Source: Lysobacterales bacterium (GTDB taxonomy: Bacteria; Pseudomonadota; Gammaproteobacteria; Xanthomonadales; Rhodanobacteraceae). Taken from it: 64,000 bases of DNA. The stretch is from positions 124,001 to 188,000 of the forward strand of contig JAFKNA010000004.1 of assembly GCA_017305135.1 (NCBI GenBank). Reading direction: 5' to 3'. The notes below the pieces were generated by a model. It searched no databases. It saw only the letters and a list, made by a program, of their open reading frames with translations, and was not told where the DNA came from. Shown piece after piece: positions 44,388 to 52,327 of this stretch. A program made the translations under genes and the position numbers. Each line of letters starts with the position of its first letter. Position 1 is the stretch's first letter.

Positions 44388-45491
44388 TCACTGCCCCCGC
44401 ATGCGCCCGAGGAAGCGCGGGCCGCTGCGGCTGGAGTGGGGGAGCTTGAGCTTGCCGATGGCGTTGATGCGTTCCTCGGCCATGCGGTCGGCGGCCTTGT
44501 AGGTCGGGATGCCGTCGCGCTGGGCGATGTCGAAGATGCGGCCGAGGTTGTAGTAGATCGAGCGCATCATGCGCATCGCGCGCTCGCGGTTGTAGCCGTC
44601 GATCTCCAGCGACACGTTCATCACGCCGCCCGCGTTGACCGCATAGTCCGGCGCGTACAGCACGCCGCGGCGGTCGAGTTCGTCGCCGATGGCATCGGTG
44701 GCGAGCTGGTTGTTGGCCGGGCCGCACACGACCTTGGCCTTGATGCGGTCGATGGTCTGCTCGTTCAGCGTGCCGCCGAGCGCGCAGGGGCTGTAGACAT
44801 CGGCGTCGACGTCGTAGATCTCGTCCAGGCCCACATCGGTGCAGCCATGTTCTTCCACGGCCGTCTTCACGCGATCCTTGTGGATGTCGGTGACGAACAC
44901 CTTGGCGCCCTGCTCGCGCAGGAGCTTCACGAACTCCATGCCGACGTGGCCGAGGCCCTGCACGGCGTAGCTGTAGTTGCCGACTTCCTCGTTGCCGAAC
45001 TTGTGCTGCAGCGCCGCCATCAGGCCCTGCAGCGAGCCGTAGGCGGTGAACGGCGAGGGATCGCCCGAGCCGCCGTGCACCTGGTGCACGCCGGTGACGA
45101 ACTCGGTCTCGCGGAACACGTATTCCATGTCGTTGACGTCGATGCCGACGTCCTCGGCGGTGATGTAGCGCCCGCCCAGCGAATCGACGAAGCGGCCGAA
45201 GGCGCGGAACAGGGCCTCGGACTTGTCGTGCGCCGGATCGCCGATGATCACTGCCTTGCCGCCGCCGAGGTTGAGCCCGGCCACCGCGTTCTTGTAGGTC
45301 ATGCCGCGCGACAGGCGCAGCACGTCGTTCAGGGCTTCCTCCTCGGTCTTGTACGGCCACATGCGCAGGCCGCCCAGCGCCGGGCCGAGCACGGAGTTGT
45401 GGATCGCGATGATGGCCTTGAGGCCGGCATCCTTGCTGTGGCAATACACGACCTGTTCGTGGCCGGTCTGCGCGATGGTGTCAAAGATCAT
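44388..45491 (-). CDS. ldh: Leucine dehydrogenase
   Basis: A 367-residue NAD-dependent enzyme that deaminates leucine (also valine and isoleucine) to the 2-oxoacid. The catalytic region YKNAVAGLNLGGGKAVI holds K67 and K79, and the glycine-rich NAD site is AVQGLGHVGMEFVKLL. Length and sequence fit the leucine/phenylalanine dehydrogenase family rather than glutamate dehydrogenase. The ATG at 45491 has GGAGCTCCC upstream. It is upstream of ivd on the same strand, separated by the repeat cluster, and together they cover early steps of leucine use. Confidence 0.92.
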   Translation of the reverse strand: MIFDTIAQTGHEQVVYCHSKDAGLKAIIAIHNSVLGPALGGLRMWPYKTEEEALNDVLRLSRGMTYKNAVAGLNLGGGKAVIIGDPAHDKSEALFRAFGRFVDSLGGRYITAEDVGIDVNDMEYVFRETEFVTGVHQVHGGSGDPSPFTAYGSLQGLMAALQHKFGNEEVGNYSYAVQGLGHVGMEFVKLLREQGAKVFVTDIHKDRVKTAVEEHGCTDVGLDEIYDVDADVYSPCALGGTLNEQTIDRIKAKVVCGPANNQLATDAIGDELDRRGVLYAPDYAVNAGGVMNVSLEIDGYNRERAMRMMRSIYYNLGRIFDIAQRDGIPTYKAADRMAEERINAIGKLKLPHSSRSGPRFLGRMRGQ

Positions 45492-45710
45492 GGGAGCTCC
45501 GGAAAGCATGCGCCAGCCCGGCGCGGCGGAGTGCCGCGTGGCTCGCGCAGGAAGGATGCGGGGGAATCGGCCCCCGCCTGTTGAAGCATGGCGCCCGGCC
45601 GGATTTGCCCGGCCCCGCCAGCCGGCGCATTGTAGCCGCGCGGCCGGGGCCATGCGACAGGGCCGACATGGGTCACGCGCGAGCGCGCTCCCTACCAAAG
45701 CGTGCGGCGC

Positions 45711-45740
45711 CGTAGGAGCGCACCCGGGCGCGACCCGATC
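45711..45740. repeat. GTAGGAGCGC REP half-element
   Basis: GTAGGAGCGCACCCGGGCGC followed by GACCCGATCC resembles one arm of the pair at 40255. It lies in the 388 bp between ldh and the divergent gene at 45880. That gap otherwise holds a CRP-type site and a TACAAT on the minus strand near 45629-45634 that may serve ldh. Confidence 0.65.
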
Positions 45741-45759
45741 CGTGCATGGCGCGCAAGGG

Positions 45760-45775
45760 TGTGACGCATGTCACG
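45760..45775. promoter_or_regulatory. Candidate CRP/Clp binding site
   Basis: TGTGA-CGCATG-TCACG is one base from the TGTGA-N6-TCACA consensus of CRP and of Xanthomonas Clp, and sits in a longer near-palindrome (GGTGTGACGCATGTCACGCC). It lies 105 bp upstream of the secreted-protein gene and about 270 bp upstream of ldh on the other strand. Confidence 0.5.
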
Positions 45776-45879
45776 CCGCCGACGTGCGCGCGGCCGCGCG
45801 GCTGCCGTGGCGTGGTCGATTGAGCCCCCGCGCCTGAACGTCGAGAATGCCCGCTGGTTCCCACCCGAGAGGCAAGTCC

Positions 45880-46473
45880 ATGTTCGAATCCCGTATCGCC
45901 CGTGCCGCCATGCTGGTCGCCTGCCTGTTCCTCGCCGCCCCGGCGCTGGCCCGCGCCGACGCCAAGGCCGACCTGCTCGCGGCGCAGCAGAAGATGATGG
46001 ACAGCCGCTTCATCACCGAGATCGTCTCCACCAGCGACGGCGACGACACCCGCGTGGAGGGCCGCTTTGACACCATGAAGCGCATCCACATGGTCACCCC
46101 GCAGGCGGAAATCATCGTGTTGCCGGAAGGCACCTGGATGAAGACCGGGGATTCCTGGATGAAGTCGCCCATCGACATGAGCAACATGATCAAGAGCTTC
46201 ATGCCCGACGTGGCCTCCGATCTTGCCAACACCATCAGCAACGTGAAGGACGAGGGCATGCAGAAGGTGGGCGACCTGTCGCTGCGCGCCATCAGCTACG
46301 ACCAGGAGATGAGCGTGATGGGGCAGACGGTGAAGTCGCACAACACGGTCTACCTCGACGGCACCGGCCGCGTGGTGCGCTCGAAGAGCACCGGCACCGC
46401 CATGGGGCAGACGACGTCCAGCGTGCAGTCGATCCGCTACGACGACTCCATCCGCGTGCAGGCGCCGAAGTGA
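45880..46473 (+). CDS. Exported LolA-like/unknown periplasmic protein
   Basis: A 197-residue secreted protein with signal peptide ([20 protein letters not shown], likely cleavage after ARA near 27). The mature part is strand-rich, with [30 protein letters not shown] and [21 protein letters not shown], which suggests an incomplete-barrel LolA/LppX-type fold. I do not recognise a named family and give no function. The ATG at 45880 follows GAGAGG; a longer frame begins at 45847. A CRP-type site lies upstream. Confidence 0.65.
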   Translation: MFESRIARAAMLVACLFLAAPALARADAKADLLAAQQKMMDSRFITEIVSTSDGDDTRVEGRFDTMKRIHMVTPQAEIIVLPEGTWMKTGDSWMKSPIDMSNMIKSFMPDVASDLANTISNVKDEGMQKVGDLSLRAISYDQEMSVMGQTVKSHNTVYLDGTGRVVRSKSTGTAMGQTTSSVQSIRYDDSIRVQAPK

Positions 46474-46585
46474 CCGCGCCACTCGCATCGGGCGGCGCGT
46501 AGCCGCCGCGCGCGGGCGGGAGGCGCGGCTGCCCCGTCCTGCCCGCGCGCTACAATCGGGGAATCGAGTTGCAAGCGAGTCCCCC

Positions 46586-49500
46586 ATGAGCCAGCCAGCC
46601 AGCCAACTTCCCGCCCGCGAGGCGCAGGCGGACGCCACGCCGCTCCGCTTCGTCACCGCGGCCAGCCTCTTCGATGGCCACGACGCGGCCATCAACATCA
46701 TGCGCCGCATCATCCAGGCGCAGGGCGCGGAGGTCATCCACCTCGGCCACAACCGCTCGGTCGAGGACGTGGTGCGCGCGGCGCTGCAGGAGGACGCGGA
46801 CGCCATCGCGCTGTCCAGCTACCAGGGCGGCCACGTCGAATACTTCAAGTACATGGTCGACATGCTGAAGGAGCGCGGCGCCGGCCACATCCGCGTCTTC
46901 GGCGGCGGCGGCGGCACCATCACGCCCGAGGAGATCCGCGAACTCGAAGCCTACGGCGTCGAGCGCATCTACCACCCCAACGACGGCATGAAGCTGGGCC
47001 TCGTCGACATGATCGAGGATGTGGTTCGCCGCGCAGCGGCGAACCGTGATTCGGGATTGGGGATTGGGGATTCGTTAAAGCCCGGCATCGGCCAAGCCAT
47101 CAACATCGATGATGAGATCGCGGTCGGACGCATGCTGAGCGCGCTCGAGGATGGCGAGTTCAGCGACGCCGAACTTGCGAAGTTGCGCAAGCAGTGGGCG
47201 CGCGGCTCTTCCGATTCCCGATTCCCGATTCCCGATTCCCGGATTCCCACGACCCCGGTCGTGGGAATCACAGGCACCGGCGGCGCCGGCAAGTCCTCGG
47301 TAGTCGACGAGCTGCTGCTGCGCTTCCTGCACGCCTTCCCGGAGATGCGCATCGCCGTGCTCGCGGTCGACCCGACCCGCCGCCGCTCCGGCGGCGCGCT
47401 GCTCGGCGACCGCATCCGCATGAATTCGCTGCGCAGCCATCGCGTCTTCATGCGCTCGATGGCCACCCGCCGCCAGCACGCGGCGACCAATGAGGTGCTG
47501 AAGGACTGCATCGCGTTCCTGAGGAGCCAGCCCTACGACCTGGTCATCGTGGAAACCGCCGGCATCGGCCAGTCCGACTCGGAGATCGTCGACCTCGTCG
47601 ACTTCCCGGTCTACGTGATGACCAGCGATTACGGCGCCGCCAGCCAGCTCGAGAAGATCGACATGATCGACTTCGCCGAGCTGATCGTGCTCAACAAGTT
47701 CGACCGCCGCGGCGCCGAGGACGCGCTGCGCGACGTGCGCAAGCAGTGGAAGCGCAACCGTACCGCCTTCGCCATCAAGGACGAGGATCTGCCGGTCTAC
47801 CCGACCATCGCCAGCCAGTTCAACGACCCGGGCGTGACCTGGATGTTCGTGAACCTGTGCCGCCTGCTGCGCGAGAACAAACGGGGTCAGAGTCATTTTT
47901 CGAGCGATGATGCAGGCAAGGGCGCGAGGCAGGGGTCGAAAAATGACTCTGACCCCGTTTTCCCGCCTCATTGCGACTTCACTCCGCAGCTCGACACCAG
48001 CCTCAAGGAACCCCGCGCTACGGTGCTGATCCCCGGCAGCCGCGTGCGCTACCTCGCCGAGATCGCCGAGCAGGGCAGGGCCATCAACGCCCGCGTCGAA
48101 TCGCAAGCCGAGATCGCCGACCGCGCGCAGAGCTACTGGCAATCCCTGCGCGACCTCGGCGATGAGGCGCTGCCGAAGGCCTTGGACCTGTACGACTCTT
48201 CCGACGTCATCCCCGCGAAAGCGGGGATCCATGTTCATGGTGGCGACGAGGGTGAAGCGCCAATGGATTCCCGCGTCCGCGGGAATGGCGACGCTGCGGA
48301 CCGCACCCTCCTCACCCTCCGCCAGCGCTACAACGACGCCATCCACTCGCTCGATTCCGACGCGCTGAAGCTCCTGCGCGACTGGCCCGCGCGCCTCAAA
48401 TCCATCACCGACGACGTCAACGAATACCAGGTGCGCGGCAAGGCCATCCGCGTCGAGAACTACCGCGAATCGCTCTCGCACCAGAAGATCCCGAAGATCG
48501 CCGCGCCGACCTACCGGAGCTGGGGCGAACTCCTCGTCTTCCTGCAGAAGGAGAACCTGCCCGGTTCCTACCCCTACACCGGCGGCGTCTATCCCTACCG
48601 TCGCAGCGGCGAGGACCCGATCCGCATGTTCGCCGGCGAAGGCACGCCCGAGCGCACCAACCGCCGCTTCCATTACCTCAGCCAAGGGCTGCCGGCGGCG
48701 CGCCTGTCGACCGCGTTCGACTCGGTCACGCTCTACGGCGAGGACCCGGCGCCGCGCCCGGACATCTACGGCAAGATCGGCAACTCCGGCGTCAACATCC
48801 CGACGCTGGATGACATGAAGAAGCTCTACTCGGGTTTCGATCTCTGCGCGCCGACCACCAGCGTCTCGATGACCATCAATGGCCCGGCGCCGATCATCCT
48901 GGCGATGTTCATGAACACCGCCATCGACCAGCAGGTGGAGAAATACCTCCGCGAAGACGCCGACCGCTGGGCCGAGGCGGAGCGGAAGATCGCGCAGCTC
49001 TTCGAGGGCCGCGAGCGCCCGCGCTACCAGGGCGACCTGCCGCCCGGCAACGATGGCCTCGGCCTCGCGCTGCTCGGCCTTACCGGCGACCAACTCGTGG
49101 ATGCGGCGACCTACGCCCGCATCAAGGCGCATACCCTCAAGACCGTGCGCGGCACCGTGCAGGCCGACATCCTGAAGGAGGACCAGGCGCAGAACACCTG
49201 CATCTTCTCGACCGAATTCGCGCTGCGCATGATGGGCGACATCCAGCAGTACTTCGTCGACCACGGCGTGCGCAACTTCTACTCGGTGTCGATCTCCGGC
49301 TACCACATCGCCGAGGCCGGCGCGAACCCGATCAGCCAGCTCGCCTTCACGCTGTCCAACGGCCTCACCATCGTCGAGTACTACCTCGCCCGCGGCATGA
49401 GGATCGACGACTTCGCGCCGAACCTGTCGTTCTTCTTCTCCAACGGCATGGACCCGGAATACACCGTCATCGGCCGCGTCGCCCGCCGCATCTGGGCCCG

Positions 49501-50413
49501 CGCCATGCGCGAGCGCTACGGCGCCAACGAGCGCAGCCAGATGATGAAGTACCACATCCAGACCAGCGGCCGCTCCCTGCACGCGCAGGAAATCCAGTTC
49601 AACGACATCCGCACCACGTTGCAGGCGCTCTACGCCCTGTTCGACAACTGCAACAGCCTGCACACCAACGCCTACGACGAGGCCATCACCACGCCGACCG
49701 AGGAAAGCGTGCGCCGCGCCGTCGCGATCCAGATGATCATCAACAAGGAACTCGGCCTCAACTTCAACGAGAACCCCTGGCAGGGCAGCTTCGCCGTCGA
49801 GTACCTCACTGACATGGTCGAGGAAGCCGTCTACAAGGAGTTCGAGGCCATCAGCGAGCGCGGCGGCGTGCTCGGCGCCATGGACACCATGTACCAGCGC
49901 GGAAAGATCCAGGAGGAGTCGCTGTATTACGAACACAAGAAGCACGACGGCTCCCTGCCGCTGGTCGGCGTCAACACCTTCCTGCCCAAGGAACACGGCG
50001 GCGAAGTCGCCACCGAGATCGAGCTGATCCGCTCCACCGAGGAAGAGAAGGCGCAGCAGATCGAGAACGTCCGCCGCTGGCAGGCCAACCGCAACGCGCT
50101 AGCGCCCTCAGGCGAGACCGACCACTCGCATGAGATCGATTCCACGGACGACGCGCAGAACGCCGCGAGCGCCGCCTCCAACTCCGTTCCCCCCCGCATC
50201 GGGTCCGGGGCAGGCTCTGAGCGTAGCTCGCCAACGGCGAGCAAAGTCGAAGGGCAGGGTGCCCAAGGCCACGGCCTGCGCTACCTCCAGGACACCGCCC
50301 GCGACCGCCGCAACGTGTTCGAGGCGCTGATTGAAGCCGTGAAGACGCATAGCCTCGGGCAGATCAGCCATGCCCTCTATGACGTGGGTGGGGAGTATCG
50401 GAGGAATATGTGA
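46586..50413 (+). CDS. icmF: Fused isobutyryl-CoA mutase IcmF with repeat-element insertions
   Basis: IcmF interconverts isobutyryl-CoA and n-butyryl-CoA using adenosylcobalamin. The order is: B12-binding domain (about 20-150, DGHDAA with H32), MeaI/ArgK-type GTPase chaperone (about 225-430, [12 protein letters not shown] with K236), linker, then mutase core (about 600-1160) and C-terminal tail. Two specificity positions match isobutyryl- rather than methylmalonyl-CoA mutase: F682 (IRMFAGEG) where the latter has Tyr, and Q869 (DQAQNTCIF) where it has Arg. The 1275 residues exceed the family's usual 1080-1100. The excess coincides with five in-frame repeat elements near residues 155-163, 210-221, 432-459, 541-568 and 1201-1226. 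A TACAAT box at 46551-46556 lies 35 nt before the ATG. Confidence 0.92.
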   Translation: MSQPASQLPAREAQADATPLRFVTAASLFDGHDAAINIMRRIIQAQGAEVIHLGHNRSVEDVVRAALQEDADAIALSSYQGGHVEYFKYMVDMLKERGAGHIRVFGGGGGTITPEEIRELEAYGVERIYHPNDGMKLGLVDMIEDVVRRAAANRDSGLGIGDSLKPGIGQAINIDDEIAVGRMLSALEDGEFSDAELAKLRKQWARGSSDSRFPIPDSRIPTTPVVGITGTGGAGKSSVVDELLLRFLHAFPEMRIAVLAVDPTRRRSGGALLGDRIRMNSLRSHRVFMRSMATRRQHAATNEVLKDCIAFLRSQPYDLVIVETAGIGQSDSEIVDLVDFPVYVMTSDYGAASQLEKIDMIDFAELIVLNKFDRRGAEDALRDVRKQWKRNRTAFAIKDEDLPVYPTIASQFNDPGVTWMFVNLCRLLRENKRGQSHFSSDDAGKGARQGSKNDSDPVFPPHCDFTPQLDTSLKEPRATVLIPGSRVRYLAEIAEQGRAINARVESQAEIADRAQSYWQSLRDLGDEALPKALDLYDSSDVIPAKAGIHVHGGDEGEAPMDSRVRGNGDAADRTLLTLRQRYNDAIHSLDSDALKLLRDWPARLKSITDDVNEYQVRGKAIRVENYRESLSHQKIPKIAAPTYRSWGELLVFLQKENLPGSYPYTGGVYPYRRSGEDPIRMFAGEGTPERTNRRFHYLSQGLPAARLSTAFDSVTLYGEDPAPRPDIYGKIGNSGVNIPTLDDMKKLYSGFDLCAPTTSVSMTINGPAPIILAMFMNTAIDQQVEKYLREDADRWAEAERKIAQLFEGRERPRYQGDLPPGNDGLGLALLGLTGDQLVDAATYARIKAHTLKTVRGTVQADILKEDQAQNTCIFSTEFALRMMGDIQQYFVDHGVRNFYSVSISGYHIAEAGANPISQLAFTLSNGLTIVEYYLARGMRIDDFAPNLSFFFSNGMDPEYTVIGRVARRIWARAMRERYGANERSQMMKYHIQTSGRSLHAQEIQFNDIRTTLQALYALFDNCNSLHTNAYDEAITTPTEESVRRAVAIQMIINKELGLNFNENPWQGSFAVEYLTDMVEEAVYKEFEAISERGGVLGAMDTMYQRGKIQEESLYYEHKKHDGSLPLVGVNTFLPKEHGGEVATEIELIRSTEEEKAQQIENVRRWQANRNALAPSGETDHSHEIDSTDDAQNAASAASNSVPPRIGSGAGSERSSPTASKVEGQGAQGHGLRYLQDTARDRRNVFEALIEAVKTHSLGQISHALYDVGGEYRRNM
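47048..47074 (+). repeat. Heptamer insert 1 inside icmF
   Basis: Four GATTCGG/GATTGGG-type units, the same family as at 5218 and 14614, are read in frame as DSGLGIGDS between the B12-binding domain and the linker to the GTPase. Confidence 0.85.
47213..47248 (+). repeat. Heptamer insert 2 inside icmF
   Basis: Four perfect GATTCCC units plus GGATTCCC, inverted relative to insert 1, are read as [12 protein letters not shown] just before the GTPase P-loop strand. With insert 1 it forms an inverted heptamer pair 140 bp apart, as between other genes. Confidence 0.85.
47879..47960 (+). repeat. Inverted-repeat insert 3 inside icmF (25 bp perfect arms)
   Basis: Arms at 47879-47903 and 47936-47960 are exact reverse complements (AAACGGGGTCAGAGTCATTT... 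and complement) with a 32 bp centre. The block is read in frame as about 27 polar residues ([20 protein letters not shown]...) after the GTPase domain. GGGGTCAGAGTCA-type palindromes are common interspersed repeats in gammaproteobacteria. Confidence 0.92.
48205..48290 (+). repeat. Double-palindrome insert 4 inside icmF
   Basis: A CGTCATCCCCGCGAAAGCGG unit at 48205-48232 and an inverted relative (ATGGATTCCCGCGTCCGCGG) at 48263-48290 bracket 30 bp. The single-palindrome version is at 44269 and 50450. It is read in frame as [19 protein letters not shown] and following polar residues. Confidence 0.9.
50186..50263 (+). repeat. Repeat insert 5 near the icmF 3' end
   Basis: A GTCCGGGGCAGGCTCTGAGC... 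AAAGTCGAAGGGC element, of the widespread type CCCTTCGAC...GCTCAGG, with internal stem GCTCGCC/GGCGAGC (50226-50242). It is read in frame as a Ser/Gly-rich stretch between the mutase core and the conserved C-terminal tail. Confidence 0.75.
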
Positions 50414-50449
50414 GGCGTCGGAGGTCGGAGAGCGCAACGAACCTCACGA

Positions 50450-50479
50450 CGTCATGCCCGCGAAAGCGGGCATCCATTG
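50450..50479. repeat. CGTCATGCCCGCG palindrome just after icmF
   Basis: CGTCATGCCCGCGAAAGCGG and the following CATCCATTGA are identical to the copy at 44269-44298. It lies 37 bp after the icmF stop, at the left edge of the accessory region. Confidence 0.85.
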
Positions 50480-50573
50480 AGAACGGTGCTGAGAGCCCGT
50501 CGTCGTGATATGACGATCAACAAAATCCAGCGCAGCCAGCCTGAAGTGTGGCAAGGATCGAGGTAGCGGAGCC

Positions 50574-50840
50574 GTGCCCATCATCTCGACCTTCTTCGGC
50601 ATCATTGTGCGGATGTACTTCGACGACCACCCGCCACCGCACATCCATGTCGAATACCAGGGCCGTGAAGCCCTCATCGCGCTTGCGGACGGCACTGTCC
50701 TCAAGGGCTCCTTGCCTACGCGAGCACTCGTGCTGGTGCATCAATGGTGCCTCGACCACCGATCGGAGCTGGCGCGAAATTGGACAAAGGCACAGGCTCT
50801 GCAACCGCTGAGCCGCATTCCGGGAGCCGACAATGATTAA
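50574..50840 (+). CDS. DUF4160 protein
   Basis: An 88-residue protein of the DUF4160 family, recognised by MPIISTFFGIIVRMYFDDHPPPHIHVEYQG and GTVLKGSLPTRALVLVHQW. Function unknown. It is nearly always paired with a DUF2442 protein, as here, and such pairs are often on mobile or accessory DNA, so a toxin-antitoxin-like or regulatory role has been considered. The start is GTG at 50574. The last 8 nt overlap the DUF2442 start. Confidence 0.8.
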   Translation: MPIISTFFGIIVRMYFDDHPPPHIHVEYQGREALIALADGTVLKGSLPTRALVLVHQWCLDHRSELARNWTKAQALQPLSRIPGADND

Positions 50841-51102
50841 GTTCGTTGCCATCGAACCCAGGGGCGGAGCCAAGCTTCTCCTGCGCTTCTCCGATGGCAC
50901 CTGGGGTATCCACGATTTTTCCAGATACCTCGAAGCGGGCACTGAGATGACCCTGCCTCTGCGCGATCCGCAGTTCTTCGCCAGCCACTTCATCGAGGCC
51001 GGCGCACTGGCCTGGCCCAACGGCTTCGATCTCAGCGCCGAGTCGCTGCACAGGAAGCTTCGGGAGCGCAACGAGCTTCGCCGCGAAGCCGATGCCGCAT
51101 GA
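50833..51102 (+). CDS. DUF2442 protein
   Basis: An 89-residue DUF2442 protein: a compact strand-rich N-terminus (KFVAIEPRGGAKLLLRFSDGTWGIHDFSRYL) and a C-terminal segment AGALAWPNGFDLSAESLHRKL, the family's typical WPNGxDLxPExL motif. It is translationally coupled to the DUF4160 gene by an 8 nt overlap. No biochemical function is known. Confidence 0.8.
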   Translation: MIKFVAIEPRGGAKLLLRFSDGTWGIHDFSRYLEAGTEMTLPLRDPQFFASHFIEAGALAWPNGFDLSAESLHRKLRERNELRREADAA

Positions 51103-51170
51103 TGTACAGCGGAACCGCGCGTTGACGTTCGCGTCGGGCGGATGCGCACTGGGGAGGAAGGGGGAACAAG

Positions 51171-52088
51171 ATGGCCGTACCTACCTACGACAGATTCATC
51201 GAACCCGTGCTGCGCTTCCTTGCCGCGCATCCGGAGGGCACGCGGGCGCGTGAGGCACATGAAGCGGCCGCCGACCTGCTCGGTCTGGATGATGAGGATC
51301 GGAGCCTGACTGTTCCGACCGGCCAGCCCCTCTATAACAATCGTGCCGGCTGGGCACACGACCGCCTCAAGCGCGCCGGGTTGTCGGCCAGCCCCAAGCG
51401 TGGAATCTGGCAGATCACCGACGAGGGCAGACAGTTCGTGGCTGCGCATCCGGGTCCCTGGAGCGCGGCGAAGGTGCAGGAAATCGCGCGAGGCTATCTG
51501 GATGTACGCCTACGCCAGCAGGACGCGGCCGCCCCGCTGGACGGCGAAGTCGCCCAACTGCCAACGGCAGAGCTTGAGAGTCCGGACGATCGCCTGCTGA
51601 CCGCGCTTACGGAAATCCGCGCCTCGGTCAATGCAGAACTTCTGGAACTGCTCGCCCGGGTCACGCCCAAGTACTTCGAAACCGTCGTTCTCGATGTCTT
51701 GCACAAGCTCGGCTACGGCACGAGCCGCAGTGACCTACAGCGCGTCGGCGGCAGCGGCGACGCCGGCATCGACGGCGTCATCTCCCTGGACCGCCTCGGC
51801 CTCGAAAAGGTTTATGTCCAGGCGAAGCGCTGGCAAGGTGTGGTCGGCCGACCCGACATCCAGGCGTTCTACGGCGCGCTCGCCGGACAGCGCGCCAACA
51901 AGGGCGTGTTCATCACCACCTCCAGCTTCACCGCTCAGGCGATCGACTTCATCCGCTCCGTTGAGGGCACCCGGATCGTACTGGTGGACGGAACGATGCT
52001 CGCGAGCCTGATGATGGATCACGAGGTGGGCGTCACCTCGCAGCGGGTGCGGGTGCCCAAGATCGACAGTGATTATTTCGATGAGTGA
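51171..52088 (+). CDS. mrr: Mrr-type restriction endonuclease
   Basis: A 305-residue type IV restriction endonuclease. The N-terminal winged-helix Mrr_N domain (about 5-90) recognises DNA, and the C-terminal Mrr_cat domain (about 160-290) is a PD-(D/E)XK nuclease: E170 in KYFETVVLDVL, D201 in GDAGIDGVI and Q217-x-K219 in VYVQAKRW. E. coli Mrr cuts methylated DNA, so this one may restrict modified phage or plasmid DNA. GGAGGAAG precedes the ATG. It stands alone after the DUF4160-DUF2442 pair and before the icmF 3'-end duplicate. Confidence 0.9.
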   Translation: MAVPTYDRFIEPVLRFLAAHPEGTRAREAHEAAADLLGLDDEDRSLTVPTGQPLYNNRAGWAHDRLKRAGLSASPKRGIWQITDEGRQFVAAHPGPWSAAKVQEIARGYLDVRLRQQDAAAPLDGEVAQLPTAELESPDDRLLTALTEIRASVNAELLELLARVTPKYFETVVLDVLHKLGYGTSRSDLQRVGGSGDAGIDGVISLDRLGLEKVYVQAKRWQGVVGRPDIQAFYGALAGQRANKGVFITTSSFTAQAIDFIRSVEGTRIVLVDGTMLASLMMDHEVGVTSQRVRVPKIDSDYFDE

Positions 52089-52216
52089 AGGAATGGCAGT
52101 CGATCATGTGTATTAATTGCCTTCGTCCTTACATCCGTCCCTATGTCCCTCGTCCCCTATAGCCCTCGTCGGAATGCGTTTGAATGTGCTGGTGAAGGCG
52201 GTGGCATATTTCCTGA

Positions 52217-52272
52217 GGCAGATCAGCCATGCATCGTATGAGGCGGGTGGGGAGTATCGGAGGAATATGTGA
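52217..52272 (+). pseudogene. Second, decayed copy of the icmF 3' end
   Basis: This 56 bp segment matches the last 56 bp of icmF (50358-50413) at 50 positions, including the stop codon. Weaker similarity extends about 40 bp upstream, where a frame reads NVLVKAVAYFLRQISHASYE and then GGEYRRNM. Only the tail of the gene is present. It bounds, with icmF itself, the DUF4160-DUF2442-mrr segment and behaves like an attachment-site-type direct repeat or a recombination scar. Confidence 0.8.
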
Positions 52273-52327
52273 CTCCTGAAAGGACAGGGTGCGCCATATG
52301 TGAGCGCCTTCGTTGAGGTTAAACGCA

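Noticed and set aside
47075-49996. Very long open frame antisense to icmF (973 codons)
   Set aside because: It is a composition shadow of the GC-rich mutase gene, with no recognisable motif, whereas the plus frame shows full IcmF domains.
46586-50413. Methylmalonyl-CoA mutase annotation for the fused mutase
   Set aside because: The domain order and the Phe and Gln at the two specificity positions point to isobutyryl-CoA mutase IcmF.
50414-52272. Complete integrative element between the icmF end copies
   Set aside because: There is no integrase, transposase or tRNA attachment site in the segment, so only a scar or passive cargo can be claimed.
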